DNA of 64,000 bases, from assembly GCA_026398255.1 (NCBI GenBank), contig JAPLTG010000004.1, positions 22,310 through 86,309 on the forward strand. The letters are read 5' to 3'. The stretch comes from Verrucomicrobiota bacterium. Its GTDB lineage: Bacteria > Verrucomicrobiota > Verrucomicrobiia > Chthoniobacterales > Terrimicrobiaceae. Shown here in pieces: positions 17,466-24,575 of the stretch. The translations under genes and the position numbers were made by a program. How positions within the stretch are numbered: the stretch's first letter is position 1; each line of letters begins with the position of its first letter. The notes beneath the pieces are model-generated. The model had not been told where the DNA came from, did no database searches, and saw only the letters and a program-made list of their open reading frames with translations.

Positions 17466-18482
17466 ATGATGTTGACCAGCCGGGCCAAACGCATCGCCCC
17501 CGGAGCCGCAGCCCTCGTGCTGTTTCTCATGGCGTTTCTTGGAGTGCGTCACGAACGCCAGCGCCCCGCTCCCACGGCCGATCAGGAGATTCTCCCCGCC
17601 CCGGTTTCTGTGGAGGTGGGATACGATCGACTCGCACGGATCAAAAAATATCCCGCCGAAATTCAGGCATGGATCGATGCGGAGATCCGTTGCAGCGTGG
17701 CCGGATTGGTGTTGGAAAAATTGGTCGAGCCAGGAGCCCTGGTGAAAAAAGGTGTCCCGTTGATTCGCATGGATGAGACCAGCGCGCGTAATGCGGCGGA
17801 TGCCGAACTGGCCCGGCATAGCGAGGCTTCGGGTTTGTTGGTGGAAACCGAGCGGCTAGAAAAAACCGGCACTGTCGGCCCAACGGCCCTCGAGGCTTCC
17901 CTGGCGGAAGTGCGCGGGAGTCGCGGCCGGCTGGACCGGGCGAGGGAGCTTTTGGCCCGACACACGGTTCGCGCCCCAATCAGCGGCGTCTTAACCATCC
18001 TAAGCGCCAAGGCGGGGGACACCGTGGAGTTGAATCAACTGATCGGCGTCGTGGCGGATGTCGAAAAACTTCGGGTTTTCATTCATGTCCCCGTGGCCGA
18101 GGTTGGCTTTTTCAAGCCGGGCGAACGATTTCTCCTCCGCATGGGCCGCGAGACGTATCGCCCCGAAATCCTCTTCGTCCACCCCGCCGCAGACCCGCAA
18201 ACCGGCCTCATCAAAATCGAAGCCGTCCTCAACAACCCCAACCGCGATGTTTCCGCCAAAACTCCAGCCACAGTGGAAATTGAAACCGAGGCTTTCCCCG
18301 CCGGCCCGGTCGTCCCCGCGCGGGCGGTGCGGTTTTCCGAAAATGGAACGATCGTCCTCCGCGAGGAAATGGGAAAACCCGTGCCGATCCCCGTGCGGGT
18401 GGGCTCCGAGATCGACGGTTGGTATCCCGTTCTAGAAGGGCTCCAAGCCGGCGAGCGGGTTTTTATCGAAGGGCTGCCGTAG
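17466..18482 (+). CDS. Periplasmic adaptor (membrane fusion protein) of RND-efflux type, orphan
   Basis: This 338-residue HlyD/AcrA-like adaptor has one N-terminal membrane anchor (APGAAALVLFLMAFLGV). The lipoyl half-motif IRCSVAGLVLEKLVEPGALV comes before the helical hairpin (about 100-155), and the matching half HTVRAPISGVLTILSAKAGD after it. Beta-barrel (VFIHVPVAEVGFFKPGERFL) and membrane-proximal parts follow. Such adaptors bridge an inner-membrane pump and an outer-membrane channel. No pump or TolC-like gene lies next to it; both neighbours are on the other strand. ATG 17466 or 17469 may be used. It probably works with a pump encoded elsewhere, which is inference. Confidence 0.85.
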   Translation: MMLTSRAKRIAPGAAALVLFLMAFLGVRHERQRPAPTADQEILPAPVSVEVGYDRLARIKKYPAEIQAWIDAEIRCSVAGLVLEKLVEPGALVKKGVPLIRMDETSARNAADAELARHSEASGLLVETERLEKTGTVGPTALEASLAEVRGSRGRLDRARELLARHTVRAPISGVLTILSAKAGDTVELNQLIGVVADVEKLRVFIHVPVAEVGFFKPGERFLLRMGRETYRPEILFVHPAADPQTGLIKIEAVLNNPNRDVSAKTPATVEIETEAFPAGPVVPARAVRFSENGTIVLREEMGKPVPIPVRVGSEIDGWYPVLEGLQAGERVFIEGLP

Positions 18483-18540
18483 AAACGGCCTGCTCAAAAA
18501 CGAGACCCGGCCACCATATTTTTCCCACGGATTTTGGGGA

Positions 18541-19080
18541 TTACTCGCTCGGAGTGAATTGCGTGATTTTTGTGCCTTGGATTCCAATGCCTGCCATCAA
18601 CCCCTGCTGGCTGAAGAAAAACACATAGATCCCCTTGTGTGTCGTGGTCGTGGAGATCGAGTTCGCAAATCCCGAGTCGGCGACCACCAAAGAAGGCGCG
18701 GCACCGAGTTCGAACCCCTCGGATTTTTTAAGATAATTCAGGGATTTTTCATCCATGAAGAACAGGGCATAGGAAAACTTCTGGATTCCCGCCTGAAGGC
18801 CGTAGGAGGCCGCCGTGGTGTTGAAGTAGCCAGCCACCGCGCCGTCCTTGAAAAGAACTCCGTCTCCACGCTGGGCCCCAAAAATAAAGCCCGCCTTATA
18901 GATTTCGGGAAAAACCAAAACAGCCAGAGACTTTTCCCCGATCGCCTGAGCGCCAGGATTGGTGCGGTAAAGATGCCGGAGAGCGGTTTCCGACTTCTCC
19001 TTCAAAACTTGCGCAGGTTCCGCCAACGAGGTTCCGGTCAGCGCGATCAAAGCAAGCATGGGGACGAGAATTTTGTTCAT
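18541..19080 (-). CDS. SYLF-domain (Ysc84-like) lipid-binding protein, secreted
   Basis: This 179-residue protein has a signal peptide (MNKILVPMLALIALTGTSLA) followed by a full SYLF/Ysc84 domain: AIGEKSLAVLVFPEIYKAGF, AQRGDGVLFKDGAVAGYFN, SYGLQAGIQKFSYALFFMDE, and GIYVFFFSQQGLMAGIGIQG. The domain binds phosphoinositides in eukaryotes; bacterial forms are periplasmic or envelope proteins of unclear role. The start at 19080 is chosen because the signal peptide begins there. It is convergent with the adaptor gene and monocistronic as far as can be seen. Confidence 0.87.
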   Translation of the reverse strand: MNKILVPMLALIALTGTSLAEPAQVLKEKSETALRHLYRTNPGAQAIGEKSLAVLVFPEIYKAGFIFGAQRGDGVLFKDGAVAGYFNTTAASYGLQAGIQKFSYALFFMDEKSLNYLKKSEGFELGAAPSLVVADSGFANSISTTTTHKGIYVFFFSQQGLMAGIGIQGTKITQFTPSE

Positions 19081-19182
19081 AGCTCCGTCAAACCAAACCA
19101 CCTTCCCTGCGTCAAGCTTGTTAGGGTGCCCTGGGCGCAAGGCTCGCGAACTTTTGCTGAGCTTTTTTCGCAGCGATTCCGG

Positions 19183-19641
19183 CTAAGGCAGAAGCCGAGC
19201 CAACACGCTAATTGGCACATCCTGCAGCATCGTGCTCTCCAGCATTTCAAAACCGCAGCGCTGAAAGAGCTTCTCTCCGGACTCCGTGAAAACATGCAAC
19301 CGCTTCGCTCCCGCAGCAGCCGCAAGTTCGATAGCAGCTTGCACCAGCTCCAAGCCGTGTCCCAGCCCCCGCCTCTGCGGAACAACATAAAGACTTGCAA
19401 GCCACGGATCCAAATCCAGCCGCGCCGGACAGTCGCCGAAAACCACACTCACAGATCCCAGCAACTCCATCCCCTCATGCAAAACGAGCGTCGCAGGCAG
19501 GGATCCATCCGCTTTTTGATTCAAAAACTCTGCCAGAGCATTCTGCACATCCCAATCCGCGTAAAGATGTTTCCACTCCGCAGCGTGCAAAGCCGCCAGC
19601 TCATCACGAAAAAATGGAACATCCGCAAGGTGCGAAATCAT
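19183..19641 (-). CDS. GNAT-family N-acetyltransferase
   Basis: This 152-residue cytoplasmic acetyltransferase has the acetyl-CoA binding motif in YVVPQRRGLGHGLELVQAAI, preceded by the strand LASLYVVP. A C-terminal motif follows (LHVFTESGEKLFQRCGFEML). The N-terminal region carries the family pattern LHAAEWKHLYADW. The acceptor substrate cannot be predicted. The gene stands alone between the SYLF gene and the toxin remnant. Confidence 0.85.
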   Translation of the reverse strand: MISHLADVPFFRDELAALHAAEWKHLYADWDVQNALAEFLNQKADGSLPATLVLHEGMELLGSVSVVFGDCPARLDLDPWLASLYVVPQRRGLGHGLELVQAAIELAAAAGAKRLHVFTESGEKLFQRCGFEMLESTMLQDVPISVLARLLP

Positions 19642-19666
19642 AAATTGTAGCGCTGCAAAATTTGTT

Positions 19667-19798
19667 TCACGCCAAAGGATTTACAACCTCGAGAAAGCCG
19701 AATTTTTTGAAATCGGTATCGACCGTATAAAACCCTCTCACACCATGTTGTATCGGGATCGTGGCAATGTGTGACCCCTTTTCTACGAATGGAAGTGA
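19667..19798 (-). pseudogene. Remnant of a VapC-like PIN-domain toxin (C-terminal end only)
   Basis: On the minus strand a short frame reads KGSHIATIPIQHGVRGFYTV and then DTDFKKFGFLEVVNPLA before a TGA at 19669-19667. The pattern (D-x-DF-x-x-F-x-x-L-x-V-V-NP) is the usual C-terminus of PIN-domain toxins. An in-frame TAA lies just upstream and no start or N-terminal half is present, so this is a fragment. It sits directly downstream of hsdR, at the edge of the defence region. Confidence 0.6.
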
Positions 19799-19816
19799 TT
19801 AGGAAGCAATCGTGGG

Positions 19817-22198
19817 TTACATTATCTTTTCCGCGTAGAGATACTTCTGGAAACCGGAAAATGTCTTCCCGATTTCTTCCGGATGCCCGAGGTCGGAAAC
19901 AGCGTCTTGAATGGTCCCGTATTTAAGCCGTAGCAAGGGCGTCAACTTTTGCTGATCGAGTTCTTCCACACCGACGCTGATATAGTGGGAGAGAACGAAT
20001 TCGAGAAACGCTCGTTGCTTGGCGTTGAATGTGGAATTGATATAGACGCGGGCATGGTCTGCGCGTTCCTCGCGCGGCACGGGTGGCAGGTTGTAGGCTA
20101 CATAGGCCAGCACATCAAAAAGGTCGCTGTTTTCCGCGCCAATGATCTTTTGCATCTCCACTAGTGAGGCGTGGCCAAAATCCTTCTCCTCTAGCGCAGC
20201 GAGCAACTTGGCTCGCGTGTCCGGGGCGCTCCAAAGCTTGCGCAATTCTTCCTCGCTCTGGAAGAAGTCGGGTAGCTTGCCGAAGAGCAGTTCCATGAAT
20301 TGCTGTGCGGACATCGGCGTGCCATCGGGATGCCAGAAGGTCGTCATCATCATGTGCTGGATGGTGCGCTCCTTGCCATCGGCCAGTTTCACCTTCACCC
20401 GGCGCTTCTTGTTGCACACGCAGCGGACCTGGCCGCAAACCGGGCACGGCTCTTTCGGACATTGGCACGGCGATTTGCCGCAAACCTCGCACGGTTTGGG
20501 CGGCTTCACCTCGCAGGCGCACGGGCGCTGGCCGCACTTTGGGCACGGATCTTCCTCCTGCGGCGGGCCATCCCATTCTGGGTCTTGGAAGTTGAGGTGC
20601 GCTTTCACGAAGTCATAGATCGTGAAGTAATCCTTCCCGTCGAAGAGTCGGGTGCCACGCCCGATGATCTGCTTGAACTCGATCATTGAGTTGATGGGCC
20701 GCATCAGGACGATGTTGCGGATGTTCCGAGCATCGACGCCGGTAGAGAGCTTCTGCGAGGTGGTGAGGATGGTGGGAATGCTTTTCTCGTTGTCTTGAAA
20801 GTCCCGCAACCATTGCTCGCCGATACCGCCGTCATCCGCCGTGACCCGGTGGCAATAGTTCACATCGCTGCTCGTCTTGAGCTGGTTGATGAGGTCGCGC
20901 ACGAGCAGCGCGTGAGCCTGGTTGGCACAGAAGACCAGCGTCTTTTCGTTCTGGTTGATCTGCGACAGAAAGATTTCCACGCGCTTTTTCTCCCGCTCGC
21001 GAATCTCGATGCTGCGGTTGAAGTCCGCTTCCTCATAGAGTTTGCCCGCTTCAATTTCGCCCTCCACCACGGCGTCATCCGAGGTCCAAACATAGTAATC
21101 AATCGTCGTCTGAATCTGCTTCACGCGGAAGGGCGTGAGGAAGCCGTCGTTGATGCCTTCCTTGAGCGAGTAGATGAACGCCGGCTCGCCGAAGTAGGCG
21201 TAGGTGTCCACATTGTCCTTACGCTTGGGCGTGGCGGTGAGGCCGAGTTGCACCGCGGGCGCGAAGTAGTCGAGGATGTCGCGCCAGTTGCTTTCGTCGT
21301 TCGCCCCGCCGCGATGGCACTCGTCAATGACAATGAAATCGAAGAAGTCGGGCGGATACTCGCCGAAGTAGGGCGAGGGCTGACCATCCTTCGGCGGGCC
21401 GCTCATGAAGGTCTGGAAGATGGTGAAGAACAGGCTGCCGTTCTTTGGCACTTTGCCCTTCTTGCGGATGTCCGCCGGCTCGATGCGCACCAGCGCGTCC
21501 TCCGGAAACGCCGAGAACGCATTGTAAGCCTGATTCGCCAGAATGTTCCGGTCGGCGAGGAACAAGATGCGTGGGCGGCGCGACGGTTCGCGGCTCAAGT
21601 TCCAGCGGGAGTGGAATAATTTCCATGCGATTTGAAACGCGATGAAGGTCTTGCCCGTGCCCGTGGCGAGCGTGAGCAGGATGCGTTGGCGGTCCTCGGC
21701 GATGGCCTGCATCACACGCTCGATGGCGATGTCCTGATAATAGCGCCCCGGATGCGAACCGCCCTTGTCTTCGTAGGGCACGGCGGCGAAGCGGTCGCGC
21801 CACGCATTTGCCTCGGCGAAGGTCATTGCCCAGAGCTCCTCTGGCGTCGGGTAGGTGGCGATTTCGCCTTCCGCGCCGGTCTGCATGTCGATGGCATAAA
21901 TGCCGCGTCCGTTGGTGGAATAGGTATGGCGCACCGCCAGCTTGCCCGCATAATCCTTCGCCTGAGCCACGCCCTCGGTCAGTTCCTCGACTTCCGCCTT
22001 GGCCTCCACCACGGCGAGCTTGGTGTTGCGGTATTCGAGCACGATGTCCGCCTTGAGCGCCTTGCCGCGCTTGCCGTGGCCCTCGATGCGGCCGGGCGCG
22101 ATGGGATACTCGCGCCGGATGCGACAACCCTCCGCACCCCAGCCCGCCGCTTTCAAGGCGGGTAGGATGTAGGCGTCTATCGTTTCGGCTTCGTTCAT
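19817..22198 (-). CDS. hsdR: Type I restriction endonuclease subunit R with a cysteine-rich insertion
   Basis: This 793-residue motor/nuclease subunit of a type I restriction-modification system has an N-terminal PD-(D/E)xK nuclease: Asp51 in ADIVLEY and E65-x-K67 in VVEAKAE. A superfamily 2 helicase follows with Walker A TLATGTGKTF (about 176-185), DECH at 292-295, TATPKR, and IIGRGTRLF. After the helicase, residues 552-595 hold 12 cysteines in three C-x2-C-G-x3-C-x-C repeats, expected to bind zinc; this is not usual for HsdR. The C-terminal part should contact HsdM/HsdS. The ATG at 22198 overlaps the dinD-like stop (ATGA). Order of transcription is hsdM, hsdS, dinD-like, hsdR. Confidence 0.93.
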   Translation of the reverse strand: MNEAETIDAYILPALKAAGWGAEGCRIRREYPIAPGRIEGHGKRGKALKADIVLEYRNTKLAVVEAKAEVEELTEGVAQAKDYAGKLAVRHTYSTNGRGIYAIDMQTGAEGEIATYPTPEELWAMTFAEANAWRDRFAAVPYEDKGGSHPGRYYQDIAIERVMQAIAEDRQRILLTLATGTGKTFIAFQIAWKLFHSRWNLSREPSRRPRILFLADRNILANQAYNAFSAFPEDALVRIEPADIRKKGKVPKNGSLFFTIFQTFMSGPPKDGQPSPYFGEYPPDFFDFIVIDECHRGGANDESNWRDILDYFAPAVQLGLTATPKRKDNVDTYAYFGEPAFIYSLKEGINDGFLTPFRVKQIQTTIDYYVWTSDDAVVEGEIEAGKLYEEADFNRSIEIREREKKRVEIFLSQINQNEKTLVFCANQAHALLVRDLINQLKTSSDVNYCHRVTADDGGIGEQWLRDFQDNEKSIPTILTTSQKLSTGVDARNIRNIVLMRPINSMIEFKQIIGRGTRLFDGKDYFTIYDFVKAHLNFQDPEWDGPPQEEDPCPKCGQRPCACEVKPPKPCEVCGKSPCQCPKEPCPVCGQVRCVCNKKRRVKVKLADGKERTIQHMMMTTFWHPDGTPMSAQQFMELLFGKLPDFFQSEEELRKLWSAPDTRAKLLAALEEKDFGHASLVEMQKIIGAENSDLFDVLAYVAYNLPPVPREERADHARVYINSTFNAKQRAFLEFVLSHYISVGVEELDQQKLTPLLRLKYGTIQDAVSDLGHPEEIGKTFSGFQKYLYAEKIM

Positions 22199-23031
22199 TT
22201 GATCTGTTTGGCGGCCTTGGACGGAGGCAGATAATTCTCGCGCGTAACCACCTTCCGGCCAGTTTTGGCCTCCAATTCGAGTCGCGCTTTTTTGGCGATG
22301 CGCCCGCCCGTCTTGGCGGCAGCCTTGTTTTCCACCAGGCCGGTGGCCGCCACGCTCTCGGCGATCTGACGGGTGGACAACTCGGCCAGCGCGGTGAAAA
22401 TCAATTCCGCCTCGCTCATGTGATCTCGCAGGTTCTCCGTCTTGAGGCCCTTCAGATTCTTGTGCGCCGTCACGCCCACGCCCGACCATTCCTGATGGAT
22501 GATGTTCGTGAGGATGGCAAACTCATCGCCCTTTTTGATTTCGTGCCCGGCCCAGTAATCCGTGAGCTTGTTGCGCGTTTCCTGACCGGTCATGCGCTGC
22601 TCGATCCATTTGGTGCTGCGGCCCTGCTTCTGCCATATTTCGCGGGCGCGGGCGAGCGAACGGGCGGGGTCGGCCATTTCCTGCATCCGCTCGTAGCCGA
22701 CCTTGGCCAGCCAGAGTTTGATCGGCTCGGCCTTGGGGCTGGGGACACTTTGGACGAGGCGCAGCAAAGTCTCGGCGGTGGCGACATCGGTGAGGCGTTG
22801 CTTGCCGTCACCCGCCGCCATTTTCAACTGGTGACAGTTCGTCACCAGTTGACTCCCCTCCTTGCCCAGCCGCTCTTTCAGCTTGTTCCAATACTTTCTG
22901 GCCGTCTGATAATCCGGCTGTTGCGTGAGCACCTGCACGATGTCCACTACGGAAAACCACCACGTCTCCGTCTGCTCGTCATAGTGGCGGCGGATTTCGT
23001 GGCCTTCAAAAACAGCGAGGTCTTTTTTCAT
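22195..23031 (-). CDS. DinD/BRO-N family protein embedded in the hsd locus
   Basis: This 278-residue protein has an N-terminal BRO-N-like domain (about 1-120; DEQTETWWFSVVDIVQVLTQ, WNKLKERLGKEGSQLVTNCH). Its C-terminal half resembles DinD (TENLRDHMSEAELIFTALAE, GGRIAKKARLELEAKTGRKV). E. coli DinD is SOS-induced and inhibits RecA filaments; BRO-N domains bind DNA in phage antirepressors. The ATG at 23031 matches the domain start; the frame extends 34 codons upstream without a fit. The gene overlaps hsdR by 4 bp and is overlapped at its start by a short upstream frame. It contains one of four related 27-bp palindromes (22825-22851). A regulatory or accessory role in restriction is inferred from position. 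Confidence 0.8.
   Translation of the reverse strand: MKKDLAVFEGHEIRRHYDEQTETWWFSVVDIVQVLTQQPDYQTARKYWNKLKERLGKEGSQLVTNCHQLKMAAGDGKQRLTDVATAETLLRLVQSVPSPKAEPIKLWLAKVGYERMQEMADPARSLARAREIWQKQGRSTKWIEQRMTGQETRNKLTDYWAGHEIKKGDEFAILTNIIHQEWSGVGVTAHKNLKGLKTENLRDHMSEAELIFTALAELSTRQIAESVAATGLVENKAAAKTGGRIAKKARLELEAKTGRKVVTRENYLPPSKAAKQIK
22825..22851. repeat. 27-bp palindrome inside the dinD-like gene
   Basis: The arms are caactggtgac and gtcaccagttg, 11 bp each, around a 5-nt centre. On the minus strand it encodes Q-L-V-T-N-C-H-Q-L, followed by K. It is the same size and core (GGTnAC) as the three palindromes at 23070-23198, but its arms differ in sequence. Confidence 0.8.
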
Positions 23032-23195
23032 GGCGGCGGGATGAGGTTGCGTGGGTTTGGAGAAGTTTTCAACCGGTAACAGTTTGTTACCGGTTGGGTG
23101 ATGAAGACGCCGCCGGTTTTCAGTCGGTGACAATTTGTCACCGACTGACGGACGGAGCGAACGCCGGATTTCAGTTGGTTACAAACTGTAACCAA
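23028..23195 (-). CDS. Possible 55-codon leader ORF with 17-residue repeats, coupled to the dinD-like gene
   Basis: A TTG at 23195 opens a frame that runs through all three upstream palindromes. It reads VTVCNQLK, VTNCHRLK and VTNCYRLK at a 17-residue pitch. Its TGA (23030-23028) overlaps the dinD-like ATG (ATGA). The same V-T-N-C-x-x-L-K string occurs inside the dinD-like protein. No Shine-Dalgarno supports the TTG, and the frame may be a by-product of the palindromes. If translated, it could couple hairpin melting to dinD-like translation, in the manner of a leader peptide. This is offered as a hypothesis. Confidence 0.3.
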   Translation of the reverse strand: MVTVCNQLKSGVRSVRQSVTNCHRLKTGGVFITQPVTNCYRLKTSPNPRNLIPPP

Positions 23196-23198
23196 CTG
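23070..23198. repeat. Array of three 27-bp palindromes at an exact 51-bp pitch
   Basis: Palindromes lie at 23070-23096 (arms caaccggtaaca / tgttaccggttg), 23121-23147 (cagtcggtgaca / tgtcaccgactg) and 23172-23198 (cagttggttaca / tgtaaccaactg). Each has 12-bp perfect arms and a 3-nt centre. The repeats differ at several positions but every change in one arm is matched in the other. The 24-bp spacers share aaa(t/a)ccggcg on the minus strand. The array ends 39 bp upstream of the dinD-like ATG. Matched changes point to selection on pairing: either a dimer-binding operator or an RNA hairpin. Confidence 0.85.
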
Positions 23199-23206
23199 GC
23201 GGCTTT

Positions 23207-23344
23207 CCGGAGCGCGGCTGTGTCCCGCTCGGCGCGGGATCAGCCGCAGCAGCTTCGTAACGCGTGACGGCTGGCGGACAACTGAACCCGCCCGGGTATT
23301 TCCACGCGCTGCGGCTGGTCGAGGACGACACAGCCGCGCTCCGG
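23207..23344. repeat. Palindromic intergenic element with 18-bp inverted ends
   Basis: The ends ccggagcgcggctgtgtc (23207-23224) and gacacagccgcgctccgg (23327-23344) are perfect inverted repeats. Inside, a second pair, cagccgcagc near 23241 and gctgcggctg near 23309, is nested. The whole is 138 bp and lies between the palindrome array and the hsdS stop. The form is that of a REP/MITE-like element. Together with the array it accounts for essentially all of the 335-bp gap between hsdS and the dinD-like gene. Confidence 0.7.
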
Positions 23345-23366
23345 GGGATTGGGAATGGCGCGTTCA

Positions 23367-24575
23367 TCACAGTTCTCCGGTGAAGGCTTGGTGCAGCAGC
23401 GACTTCTTCAACGCCTCCAGCGCGGCGAGCTTCCGGGAGTAAAGGCGGGCGAGGCGTTGGGTTTCTTCGTGGAGGTCGCCGAGCTTGCTGACAATCTCTT
23501 CTTGGGTGGCGAGCGACTTCGGAAATGAAATCTCAATCAGTTTAAGAAGACTCGCCTTGATGCCTTGCACGGTCGCGCCCGTTCCTTTGGTGCGGATGCG
23601 TTGCTGCACGGGCTGGGAAAGCAGGAGGTATTTCAAGAACGTGCTGTCGAGCCTCGCCGCGTTGGGCTGCATGATGATGATGCGCTGGGCGAAGGCCACC
23701 TTCTCGTCCGTGTCGAGCTGCGCCACGTTCGCGAGCGGCGCTTCGGTGGTGAATAGCACATCACCCTTCTGCGGAATCCCGCGAGTCATCCAGCCTTTGT
23801 AACTCGCGGCAGCGATGAACTCCATTGGCGACTCTTGGAGGTAGCCCATCTTTACGTTCTTGGCCGTAATCAACCGGACGCCGCTCGAGGTTTTCACCGG
23901 CGTCTTACCGCGATAGTCGATGAACTTGATTTCCGCTCCGATGGTCGTCTCCACCCACCCCTTCCCGCGCTGGGTGAAGACGGATTGGAGGTGGCTTTCG
24001 AAGAGGGCGCGGGCGTTTTGGAGGTTCTTTTCGGCGTTGGCTTTGGCGGTGGCGAGGCCCTCAAACGCTTCGTCCAGCAGGCCGACGATCCGCTGCTGTT
24101 CGGCCAGCGGGGGGACGGGAATCGGGTAGTCCTCGATGAACTCTTTGGACACGCGCTTGTGTCCAACAGCACCCGTCATCCGCGCCGCGCCTTCAATCCG
24201 AAACGTCTCACGTGAGAAGAAGTAGTAGAGCCATTCTTTGCTGACCGTAGCATCGGGGCGGAACACGAAGTATTCGCTCGAACCGAACCCGATCCCGTTC
24301 CTCAGCCCATCGGCGATTCCGAGTTTCCCGTTTTCAAAGCAAGGCGTGATTTTCGCGAGGAGGACGTCGCCGTCGGCGAAGTAGGTGTAGCTACCGACGA
24401 CTGCAGATAGAGGCTTCGTTTGGGTCGCCTGCACAAACTTTACGTCAATTCCTAGGTCTTCCATCGGCACGAACGAAACCGGCGAGGAAGCTGGAACCTT
24501 TTCACGAGCTTCGCTTTTCGGCGGCTTAATCTGGCATACCTCAGCGAGCGTTTTCGTTGGCCACCCCTTCTTCAT
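23367..24575 (-). CDS. hsdS: Type I restriction-modification specificity subunit
   Basis: This 402-residue protein determines the DNA sequence recognised by the type I complex. It has two target-recognition domains (about 1-150 and 205-350), each followed by a helical spacer: PIPVPPLAEQQRIVGLLDEA after the first, and FPKSLATQEEIVSKLGDLHE plus a long helix after the second. Motifs typical of TRDs are DGDVLLAKITPCFENGKLGI and KGDVLFTTEAPLANVAQLD. Two different TRDs imply a bipartite recognition sequence that cannot be read from the protein. The ATG at 24575 overlaps the hsdM stop (ATGA), with hsdM upstream. Downstream lie palindromic elements instead of hsdR. Confidence 0.93.
   Translation of the reverse strand: MKKGWPTKTLAEVCQIKPPKSEAREKVPASSPVSFVPMEDLGIDVKFVQATQTKPLSAVVGSYTYFADGDVLLAKITPCFENGKLGIADGLRNGIGFGSSEYFVFRPDATVSKEWLYYFFSRETFRIEGAARMTGAVGHKRVSKEFIEDYPIPVPPLAEQQRIVGLLDEAFEGLATAKANAEKNLQNARALFESHLQSVFTQRGKGWVETTIGAEIKFIDYRGKTPVKTSSGVRLITAKNVKMGYLQESPMEFIAAASYKGWMTRGIPQKGDVLFTTEAPLANVAQLDTDEKVAFAQRIIIMQPNAARLDSTFLKYLLLSQPVQQRIRTKGTGATVQGIKASLLKLIEISFPKSLATQEEIVSKLGDLHEETQRLARLYSRKLAALEALKKSLLHQAFTGEL

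Noticed and set aside
23070..23198. Possible CRISPR array (three repeats, regular spacing)
   Set aside because: The 27-bp repeats are not identical, the 24-bp spacers resemble each other, and there is no cas gene nearby. A regulated palindrome array fits better.
23179..23367. A 62-residue frame starting at the hsdS stop (ATG at 23367)
   Set aside because: It lies almost wholly within the 138-bp palindromic element and its composition (Pro/Ser/Ala) looks like element sequence, not a protein.
23351..23367. Sixteen bases ggaatggcgcgttcat shared with 52872-52887 at the permease start
   Set aside because: The match is short and could reflect similar start sequences or a common element end; there is no further similarity on either side.
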